Positions 15,428 through 21,399 of a DNA stretch of 46,084 bases are shown one piece after another. The position numbers and the translations under genes were made by a program. The stretch lies in the NCBI GenBank assembly GCA_030533235.1, contig JAUNJN010000013.1, forward strand, positions 1 to 46,084, written 5' to 3'. Source of the DNA: Eubacteriales bacterium. GTDB lineage: Bacteria > Bacillota > Clostridia > Lachnospirales > Lachnospiraceae. Positions within the stretch are counted from its first letter, which is position 1; every line of letters starts with the position of its first letter. The notes under the pieces are model-generated. The model saw nothing but the letters and a program-made list of their open reading frames with translations. It was not told the origin of the DNA and made no database searches.

Positions 15428-17110
15428 ATGAATTTTGCGGAAATCAAAGGCAAATTGAATACACAAGAGACAAAACAGCTCGTGGACTCAATCTTAAATG
15501 TAGGGGACAGGGCAACTTTTGTAATTGATCGCGGAACATTTGAAGTTCTTTACCTCAATGAAAAAGCATCAGAGCTGTTCGGCGACAAGGTGGATGCATA
15601 TTGTTACGAGTTGATTTGTGACAATGAAAATGCATGTATTGATTGTCCTATGGCACAGATAACGGACAAAACGATTGTTCGGAATCGACATTCGCGCGCA
15701 CTTGATGCGATTGGAAAATGGCAATATTCTGTGATACGTTGGTTTGATAACAGAGAGGCGGTACTTGTGACCTTGCTTGATGTTGCTGTCGTATTTGGTG
15801 ATAAAGAGGACAGCCAAATTGGTCGAAAGGAGCGAATTGCAAGGGAAGGACAGTTTGATGCATTGACCGGCATACCGAATTATTCCAAATTCTGTGCGAA
15901 CACAGAAAATGCAATTCGATATAATCCGGATAAGGAATATGCGATTATCACCTTTGATATTGATAAATTTAAGAGTGTCAACGATTTGTATGGTATGTCT
16001 GTCGGGGATATGATTTTAAAGCATATCGCAAATGCGCTTCGGGGATATTTTCCGTACGATGAAAATTATGCCAGGTTGCACTCGGATGTGTTTGCATTTT
16101 TTATGTCGTATACAAAGAGAGGCGAGATTATCCGTGCGATTGAAAAGGTAAGAAGAGCGATTGTGGCAAGTGATATCCGTGTGGATATATCGACGACCTT
16201 TGGTATCTATCTTGTAAAAGACAGACATGTACCAATCAATCTTATGTGTGACCGTGCGAAGATGGCTGCAGCGACAATTAAAAATAATGTCATGAAATTC
16301 TGTGCATTTTATGATGAGCAGTATCGTGATGATATGATAAAGGTGAGTGAAATTGAGCGCGAAATGAAGCGTGCATTACACAATCATGAGTTTAAAATGT
16401 ATTTGCAGCCAAAATACAGTCTGAAGGATAATTCCATGTGTGGGGCAGAGGTTTTGAGCCGCTGGATGCATCCGGAGAAAGGGCTTATTCCGCCGATGGA
16501 TTTTATTCCGTTGTTCGAGAGAAACGGATTTATTATGAAACTGGATGAATATATGTGGGAACAGGCGTGTAAAACAATTCGGGGCTGGATAGATGCGGGT
16601 ATTAAACCGATTCCGTTGTCTGTTAATATTTCGAGATATCATATTCAGCATAATGATTTACCGTCCATATTTAATCGGTTGTTAAAGCAATACAAATTAT
16701 CGAGTGATATGCTGACGTTGGAAATTACAGAATCTATGTTTATGAATTCACCGGCAAAGCTTGCGGATGTGCTTAATACATTGCGAGAACGAGGTTTTAA
16801 GCTGGAGGTTGATGATTTCGGTGCCGGCTTTTCGTCGCTTAGCCTGATTCGTGATATTTCGGTTGATACGATTAAGATTGATAAGAATTTTCTGGATCAG
16901 GAAATTGCGTCAGATAAAGGAAAAATTGTGGTAAGTCATACAATCAGTATGGCAAAGGATTTAAATCTTCAGGTTGTAGCGGAAGGTGTTGAGACCGGAG
17001 AGCATGTTGAGTTTTTGAAAAATTCGAATTGTGATATTGCACAAGGTTATTATTTTGCAAGACCGATGCCGGTTGAGGAGTTTAACCAAATGGTTGCAAA
17101 AAAAATATAG
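15428..17110 (+). CDS. PAS-GGDEF-EAL protein, likely c-di-GMP phosphodiesterase
   Basis: A 560-residue cytoplasmic signalling protein. Residues about 25-125 form a PAS-like sensor with a Cys cluster (Cys59, 64, 70, 73). Residues about 145-290 are a GGDEF domain in which the signature reads HSDVF (218-222); the catalytic Glu is Val and both Gly are lost, so no cyclase activity is expected. Residues about 310-555 are an EAL domain reading EVL (Glu341), with VNIS, LEITES, DDFGAGFSSL, IKIDK, VVAEGVET and QGYYFARPM all present, so hydrolysis of c-di-GMP is likely. AAGGAG (15417-15422) precedes the ATG. It may influence motility, given the flagellin genes further along, but no direct link is visible. 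Confidence 0.92.
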   Translation: MNFAEIKGKLNTQETKQLVDSILNVGDRATFVIDRGTFEVLYLNEKASELFGDKVDAYCYELICDNENACIDCPMAQITDKTIVRNRHSRALDAIGKWQYSVIRWFDNREAVLVTLLDVAVVFGDKEDSQIGRKERIAREGQFDALTGIPNYSKFCANTENAIRYNPDKEYAIITFDIDKFKSVNDLYGMSVGDMILKHIANALRGYFPYDENYARLHSDVFAFFMSYTKRGEIIRAIEKVRRAIVASDIRVDISTTFGIYLVKDRHVPINLMCDRAKMAAATIKNNVMKFCAFYDEQYRDDMIKVSEIEREMKRALHNHEFKMYLQPKYSLKDNSMCGAEVLSRWMHPEKGLIPPMDFIPLFERNGFIMKLDEYMWEQACKTIRGWIDAGIKPIPLSVNISRYHIQHNDLPSIFNRLLKQYKLSSDMLTLEITESMFMNSPAKLADVLNTLRERGFKLEVDDFGAGFSSLSLIRDISVDTIKIDKNFLDQEIASDKGKIVVSHTISMAKDLNLQVVAEGVETGEHVEFLKNSNCDIAQGYYFARPMPVEEFNQMVAKKI

Positions 17111-17129
17111 AAAAAATGTAAGGCTATTC

Positions 17130-17158
17130 TTGACATGCCTATAGGTCTGTTGTATATT
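17130..17158 (+). promoter_or_regulatory. acpP promoter
   Basis: Perfect TTGACA (17130-17135), 17-bp spacer and TATATT (17153-17158). Confidence 0.85.
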
Positions 17159-17214
17159 GAACATTGTGGAGCCCGAAAAGGCATAGAAAGCTTACAAAAA
17201 GGAGATTTTCAATT

Positions 17215-17448
17215 ATGTTAGAGAAGTTAAAAGAAATCATTGCAGAGCAGTTAAGCGTAGATGAGGCAGATATTGAACTTAGCACATCATTTAAGGATGA
17301 CCTTGGAGCAGACTCTCTTGACTTGTTCGAGCTTGTTATGGCTCTTGAAGAGGAGTATAATTGCGAGATTCCTTCTGATGATTTATCATCGATCCTTACA
17401 GTTGAGGATGTTATTAAGTATCTTAAGGATCTTGGTGTTGAGGAGTAA
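17215..17448 (+). CDS. acpP: Acyl carrier protein
   Basis: A 77-residue acidic carrier that holds acyl chains on 4'-phosphopantetheine during fatty acid synthesis. The attachment Ser34 lies in GADSLD. The start at 17215 is chosen because AAGGAG (17199-17204) lies 10 nt upstream and the product then has the standard length; the frame is open for 17 codons further upstream but without a ribosome site. It has its own strong promoter and terminator and is not next to other fatty-acid genes, so it could be the housekeeping ACP or a dedicated paralogue. Confidence 0.95.
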   Translation: MLEKLKEIIAEQLSVDEADIELSTSFKDDLGADSLDLFELVMALEEEYNCEIPSDDLSSILTVEDVIKYLKDLGVEE

Positions 17449-17470
17449 TTCCTCTTACATATGGAATAAT

Positions 17471-17510
17471 AAAAGGGACTGTTTTTTGTAACAGTCCCTT
17501 TTATTATTTT
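17471..17510. terminator. acpP terminator, possibly bidirectional
   Basis: A 13-bp perfect stem (17471-17483 with 17490-17502) with a T-rich tail. It also lies 64 bp past the end of the convergent response-regulator gene and may serve both. Confidence 0.85.
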
Positions 17511-17565
17511 GCGGGTTAACACATTTACAAACCTCTAAACAGCTTCTTGTGAAGGACGGGGCGTG

Positions 17566-18273
17566 TTATTGCGAGCTTTCCAGAAAAAGCATATATGCAC
17601 GTTTGAAGTCGGGATACTTCCGTACCGTTAAATATGCTTTGTATTTGTTTTGATATAAAGAAATCAGGTTGCTGTTAAAGTTATTTATGTGATGCATATT
17701 AACGATATAGCTTCTGTGTGTGCGGAAAAAGCATTGGCTGTTTAAGATTTCTTCCCAGTAATCCATTTTTTCGGTTGAAGGGTATATGTCTTGAAGTGTA
17801 TATACAAATACATTTTTTCCTTTTGCTTCTATCATTATGATATCGCTTGCCAGGACGGTGTAAATGGAATCTTTTGTCGTGATGGCAATTTTTTCATTTC
17901 GGGATGCGTGCACTGCAAGTGCATCCTTAAGATTACGGAACAGTCGCTGCTTTTCAAGCGGTTTCGATAGGTATCGAAATGCATGAAAGTGCAGTGCTTC
18001 ATCCAGATATTCTTCAAATGCAGTAATCACAATATAAAGTGTTCCCGTATCTCGCTTGCAGAGCTCTTTTCCGGCGTGTATTCCGCTGATTCCGGACATT
18101 TCAACATCGATAAACACAATATCCAGACTTCCTTTATAATCTAAAATCTCTTCCCCTGAATGGAAGACTGCAATCTCCGGACAGGGAAGCTTGCGGGAAG
18201 AGAAATATTCTTGCAGGTATTTTTCTAATATATTACAAAAGTATATGTCGTCATCGCAGATAGCAAAGCGCAT
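17566..18273 (-). CDS. AgrA-like LytTR response regulator
   Basis: A 235-residue two-component regulator. The N-terminal receiver (about 1-125) has the acidic pocket DDD at 7-9, the phospho-acceptor Asp56 in FIDVEMSG, and the conserved Lys in YLSKPLE. The C-terminal LytTR DNA-binding domain (about 135-235) includes FFRTHRSYIVNM. This is the AgrA/ComE architecture. Its start lies 6 bp beyond the end of the kinase gene, with the ribosome site inside the kinase's 3' end, so the two are translated from one message. It is expected to be phosphorylated by the adjacent kinase and to activate the agr-like locus and other targets. Confidence 0.9.
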   Translation of the reverse strand: MRFAICDDDIYFCNILEKYLQEYFSSRKLPCPEIAVFHSGEEILDYKGSLDIVFIDVEMSGISGIHAGKELCKRDTGTLYIVITAFEEYLDEALHFHAFRYLSKPLEKQRLFRNLKDALAVHASRNEKIAITTKDSIYTVLASDIIMIEAKGKNVFVYTLQDIYPSTEKMDYWEEILNSQCFFRTHRSYIVNMHHINNFNSNLISLYQNKYKAYLTVRKYPDFKRAYMLFLESSQ

Positions 18274-18279
18274 CGTAGC

Positions 18280-19629
18280 TTACACTCCTTTTTTCTTTTT
18301 TTTGTAAAATATTTCGGTTGGCAGCGGATCATGTTGGATCAGAAGAATTGTGTGAAAGCTTTTATCCTCCTCTGAATAATACATTTCAATATTTCCCCCG
18401 TAGTGTTTAATAATATTTTCAATACTTTTTGTACCAAATCCGTGGCGAATTTTATCCGGCTTTGACGACAGATAACGATTTGTCTCTGTTTGGACAGGGG
18501 GTGTCTGACAGGAGTTAACCATGGTAACTACCGTATGCGTATGTGGAGCATTATCGGAAAGACGCAGGTCAATCTTGGCTTCGTCGGTGCCCCGGGCGGC
18601 TTCAATTGCATTGTCCATTAAATTACAGAAAATTGCGGTAACATCCTGAAAACGCATGAAATTTAAATCCGTACCTTTGGCATCCAATGTAAAACGAATC
18701 GATTGAGTGTCACATATGGATGAATATTTCGCTATTAACAGATTGAAAATCTGACAGTTTGTAGGTTGATATGTACGGGAAAGTGCAGATGTATCGGTTA
18801 GTTGTTCTATATACTGGTTCGCTTCTCTGTATTGTCCGGATATGTTGAGGTCGTGGATTGCCTGCAAATGGTTTTTGATATCATGAATCAGTATTTTTTG
18901 GTCTTCGTCTTGTTGTTCCATAAGTCTGCTATATTGGATCGCATCCTCCGCTCGTTGAGATTCCAGCTTCAGATTTGTGATGAGGGTTTGCTGTGTTTGA
19001 TTGTAATCAAAGAGCCATGCAAAAAACAAGCTGATGGCAATTAATACAAAGGACGTAAACAGCAGCATATACTCTGACGGACGGTTGAGATTGTTGTGGC
19101 AGCAGACATAGATTAAAATAACGGAAATACAGCACGTAAACGTACATATACTAAGGAGTGGCCAAAAGCTCTTGTTTGTGGAGGATTGCGCACGTCCATG
19201 ATGGAATATACGAACGACAATCAACACCACCAGAAAAAATAGCAGTTTACTGCATACAATAAAGATATATCTGGAGGTTTGGGGTACTAATGCGATGTCG
19301 GTTGCCTTTAATATTGTGTTTCCCAAAAGAATACCCGGAATAAATTCTGTCAAAAGCATCATTGACTCCAACAGTAACGTAAAAAACAAGCCCGTAAAGA
19401 GTGGACAGGCATATACTTGCAGAACTAAGAAATAATTCAGAGCAAAGAAGGATATGTCGTTTAAGACAACAATATTTGCAAAAAAGATTGCATACAAACA
19501 GGCGTAAACCAGAATATATGGGATGGAAACAGGGCGAGATGAAGCCCTGCAGAGTATGTGATCGTAATAGTAAAAAGCAATATATCCCTCAATCAAAAAA
19601 ATGAGAAGGTAAAGAATTGCATGTGCCAT
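18280..19629 (-). CDS. AgrC-like membrane sensor histidine kinase
   Basis: A 449-residue kinase. The first about 215 residues contain six or so hydrophobic segments, the usual AgrC peptide-sensing membrane domain. A coiled-coil linker leads to the HPK10-type kinase core: His249 in IHDIKNHL, the N box in FCNLMDNAIEA, and the G box in GFGTKSI. GGAAGGGG on the minus strand precedes the ATG, and a TTGCAT/TAAACT promoter lies at 19667-19695. Together with the LytTR regulator it forms the sensing half of the agr-like system; the pro-peptide and its protease are encoded about 0.7-1.5 kb away on the other strand. Confidence 0.9.
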   Translation of the reverse strand: MAHAILYLLIFLIEGYIAFYYYDHILCRASSRPVSIPYILVYACLYAIFFANIVVLNDISFFALNYFLVLQVYACPLFTGLFFTLLLESMMLLTEFIPGILLGNTILKATDIALVPQTSRYIFIVCSKLLFFLVVLIVVRIFHHGRAQSSTNKSFWPLLSICTFTCCISVILIYVCCHNNLNRPSEYMLLFTSFVLIAISLFFAWLFDYNQTQQTLITNLKLESQRAEDAIQYSRLMEQQDEDQKILIHDIKNHLQAIHDLNISGQYREANQYIEQLTDTSALSRTYQPTNCQIFNLLIAKYSSICDTQSIRFTLDAKGTDLNFMRFQDVTAIFCNLMDNAIEAARGTDEAKIDLRLSDNAPHTHTVVTMVNSCQTPPVQTETNRYLSSKPDKIRHGFGTKSIENIIKHYGGNIEMYYSEEDKSFHTILLIQHDPLPTEIFYKKKKKGV

Positions 19630-19666
19630 AGAATCCCCTTCCTAATTATGGACAAAATTCATATAT

Positions 19667-19695
19667 AGTTTACATAAGGATGGGGGAATATGCAA
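19667..19695 (-). promoter_or_regulatory. Promoter of the kinase-regulator operon
   Basis: On the minus strand TTGCAT (19690-19695), 17-bp spacer, TAAACT (19667-19672). It lies between the XRE gene and the kinase gene, so the pair can be expressed apart from the XRE regulator. Confidence 0.65.
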
Positions 19696-19757
19696 TAACA
19701 AAATAAAAGAAATAAGATGACAACATATATGGGATTGCGTGATGGAGGAGAGGGCGT

Positions 19758-20090
19758 TTATCTTTCCGAATTCGTAATAATAATTTCAATAATCTGATCC
19801 AGTACAGTCAAATCGTGTTCCGAGCACAACCGGAGCTTGTCAATTATATTTTTTGATATGTTATAGGAATGCAGACTTCCCATCATAAGATAATCCGGAG
19901 TTACGTCGAGTGCAATGCAGAGTTTACACAAAAGATCGTAGCTTGGGTGTGATTTTCCGGTTTCGATTGTAGACAAATGGTTTGTTGAAATATCCAGTTT
20001 TTCGGCAAGCTCGGATTGCTGCATGTTCAAGGCTTTTCGCCTCTTTTGAATACGTTTGCCAAATTCGTTCATGTTGTGTAGGTCGCCCAT
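19758..20090 (-). CDS. XRE-family helix-turn-helix regulator linked to the agr-like locus
   Basis: A 110-residue DNA-binding protein. The Cro/C1-type HTH spans about residues 10-65 (QSELAEKLDISTNHLSTIETG), followed by DYLMMG and a short helical tail. The start at 20090 is preceded on the minus strand by AAGGAG, 8 nt away. It is divergent from the pro-peptide gene and in the same direction as the kinase-regulator pair, so it is well placed to control both sides. A 16-bp palindrome lies just upstream of its ribosome site. Its effector is unknown. Confidence 0.85.
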   Translation of the reverse strand: MGDLHNMNEFGKRIQKRRKALNMQQSELAEKLDISTNHLSTIETGKSHPSYDLLCKLCIALDVTPDYLMMGSLHSYNISKNIIDKLRLCSEHDLTVLDQIIEIIITNSER

Positions 20091-20114
20091 AATTGTATCT
20101 CCTTTTGCAACATC

Positions 20115-20130
20115 TTATCAATTCTGATAA
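20115..20130. promoter_or_regulatory. 16-bp palindrome, candidate XRE operator
   Basis: TTATCA-ATTC-TGATAA is a perfect 6-4-6 inverted repeat located 25-40 bp upstream of the XRE start codon. Its position suits autorepression by the XRE protein; this is inference. Confidence 0.45.
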
Positions 20131-20139
20131 TTATTATGA

Positions 20140-20252
20140 ACAAGATGTAATAGAAGAAATCTATGAAATGCTTAATAGAAAAAAATTATGCACAAGATTT
20201 CGTAGATAAAATCGATAATACAAGGATTATTTTGCTCGAAAAGGCAAGATTT
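20140..20252 (+). repeat. Spaced direct repeats upstream of the pro-peptide gene
   Basis: ACAAGAT occurs at 20140 and 20192 and GCAAGAT at 20244, exactly 52 bp apart each time, with a weaker ACAAGGAT at 20220. The spacing is close to five helical turns. They could be binding sites for the LytTR or XRE regulator, or chance in A-rich DNA. I found no strong sigma-A promoter for the pro-peptide gene here, which would fit an activator-dependent promoter. Confidence 0.4.
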
Positions 20253-20365
20253 AAACATTTTTCATGATTTTGTGTCGATTCATGACCGGACTATGGAAAT
20301 CTCGGAAGAAAAGAAATATGTTTAATGTAGCACTAACAGAAAAACGGAAAACAGGAGGTAGGAAC

Positions 20366-20503
20366 ATGAAAAAGCAAAAGAAGTTATCAAATGTAATTGC
20401 TGCAATTATGACAAAGGAGCTGCAGCTAAGCGCAAAATCCGCAGGAAGTCACTGGGCATATCAGCCAAAGACACCGGAAGGCTTAAAACGCTTCCGTAAA
20501 TAA
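20366..20503 (+). CDS. AgrD-like cyclic peptide precursor without cysteine
   Basis: A 45-residue pro-peptide. AGGAGG (20353-20358) lies 7 nt before the ATG; the frame is open further upstream but has no other ribosome site. The layout is AgrD-like: an N-terminal Lys-rich amphipathic helix (about residues 2-24), a short core, and a charged C-terminal recognition tail QPKTPEGLKRFRK (33-45). There is no Cys. Ser28 starts SHWAY (28-32) directly before QP, giving a five-residue ring with Ser as the ring-closing residue, i.e. a lactone. The stop overlaps the AgrB start (TAATG), so translation is coupled. The exact cleavage points are inferred. Confidence 0.8.
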   Translation: MKKQKKLSNVIAAIMTKELQLSAKSAGSHWAYQPKTPEGLKRFRK

Positions 20504-21087
20504 TGCTATCGGTATTGGCAAGGAAAACGACCGGATGGCTTATCAGGCATGATGCAATTGACGAAGCAGACAGGGAATTGTATGAATATGCAGCATACAA
20601 TTTAATGTTTACATCCATTCCATTGACCATTTTTATTGTTGTATGTCTTTGTATGGGATATGTTATGAATGGGTTGGTGTTGCTGGTTGTTACTTTGTCA
20701 ATTCGAAGATATGCCGGTGGGTATCATGCGAAAACACCGCAACTTTGTGTTGTTATTTCCAGTGGAATGCTGACTGCCTGTCTTTTTTTATCGATTGTAA
20801 TGCCGGATCATTGGCCAACTTGTGGTGCTGTTTTGGCATCTGCAGTATGCCTGTGTATATTCAGTCCCGTGGATTCGGAAAATAGGAGGTTGGATGAGGA
20901 AGAAACACAAAGCTGCAGACATAAGGCACGTTGTATGACGTGTTTTTGGTGCCTGATTTATCTCGTGTTGTCTGTTATCGGACAGGGGAAGCTTGCGGTG
21001 TGTGTAAGCCTTGGGATCGTTGTTCCGGCAATCATGCAGATGGTTTGTATTGGCCGTTTTTCAAAAAAACATAACAAAAATGAATGA
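20503..21087 (+). CDS. AgrB-like peptide-processing membrane protease
   Basis: A 194-residue integral membrane protein that cuts the C-terminal tail from the AgrD-like peptide and joins the ring. The catalytic pair is His75 and Cys82 within RRYAGGYHAKTPQLC, with the same seven-residue spacing as His77/Cys84 of S. aureus AgrB. Several hydrophobic segments follow the N-terminal amphipathic part, and the C-terminus is Lys-rich. The start codon overlaps the stop of the pro-peptide gene. The gene order peptide-then-protease is the reverse of the staphylococcal agrB-agrD order. Confidence 0.92.
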   Translation: MLSVLARKTTGWLIRHDAIDEADRELYEYAAYNLMFTSIPLTIFIVVCLCMGYVMNGLVLLVVTLSIRRYAGGYHAKTPQLCVVISSGMLTACLFLSIVMPDHWPTCGAVLASAVCLCIFSPVDSENRRLDEEETQSCRHKARCMTCFWCLIYLVLSVIGQGKLAVCVSLGIVVPAIMQMVCIGRFSKKHNKNE

Positions 21088-21112
21088 AATCTGTCGTTTC
21101 ATTCCCAAAATA

Positions 21113-21140
21113 TTGAAAATAACGTTGTAAATGGTAGAAT
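21113..21140 (+). promoter_or_regulatory. Promoter directly downstream of the AgrB-like gene
   Basis: TTGAAA (21113-21118), 16-bp spacer, TAGAAT (21135-21140). An 8-bp inverted repeat with a 7-nt loop (21082-21089, 21097-21104) lies just upstream. The next plus-strand gene is more than 2.7 kb away, so the promoter implies a transcript between here and 21390. Confidence 0.5.
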
Positions 21141-21146
21141 GAGATT

Positions 21147-21390
21147 TGTCTGTTGGTGCGATAAGCAAAGAGAAAATTTGGGGATCGTGGTGCGTATTAT
21201 GTGAGGGATAATGTGTCGGAGAAATTGAATAATCTTTTGGATTATATGGGGGGGAATTGATATAAGTTTATGTCAAGCGCGAAGATTACATATGTCCCTG
21301 TAATACAAGGGCGATACGCACGGAAAACAGATGATCGTCCTTGTATAAAACAAGAAAAAGCACCCGGAGTCAGACTCCGAGTGCTTTTTT
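21147..21390 (+). ncRNA. Candidate small RNA or untranslated transcript next to the agr-like locus
   Basis: The gap from 21088 to 21399 holds a promoter-like sequence, about 210 nt without a convincing gene, and a strong terminator. Inside it a 13-bp stem pairs 21303-21315 with 21334-21346 (one G-U). A 40-codon frame (21270-21392) exists but has a poorly spaced ribosome site and runs through the terminator stem, so I do not call it. The transcript could be a regulatory RNA or simply the 3' part of the agr message. It matches no RNA family that I recognise. Confidence 0.4.
21356..21390. terminator. Bidirectional terminator between the agr-like locus and GH94
   Basis: A 15-bp stem with one mismatch (21356-21370 with 21374-21388) and a 3-nt loop has a T-run on the plus side and a T-rich tail on the minus side. 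It lies 10 bp past the GH94 stop codon. Confidence 0.85.
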
Positions 21391-21399
21391 AAATGGGGA

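Noticed and set aside
20264-20365. N-terminal extension of the pro-peptide to an upstream ATG
   Set aside because: It would place 34 basic residues before the AgrD-like start and has no ribosome site, while AGGAGG lies correctly before 20366.
21201-21260. A possible 19-codon GTG-started peptide in the same gap
   Set aside because: No ribosome site precedes the GTG, and the length is too short to judge.
21303-21346. c-di-GMP riboswitch (GEMM) because of an ACGCACGGAAAACAG stretch
   Set aside because: Only a short part resembles the GEMM core; the paired helices and the second conserved block are missing, and no gene follows on that strand.
21270-21392. A 40-codon plus-strand frame downstream of the AgrB-like gene
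   Set aside because: The G-run upstream is about 15 nt from the ATG, too far for a ribosome site, and the frame runs through the terminator stem. Kept as part of the candidate RNA instead.
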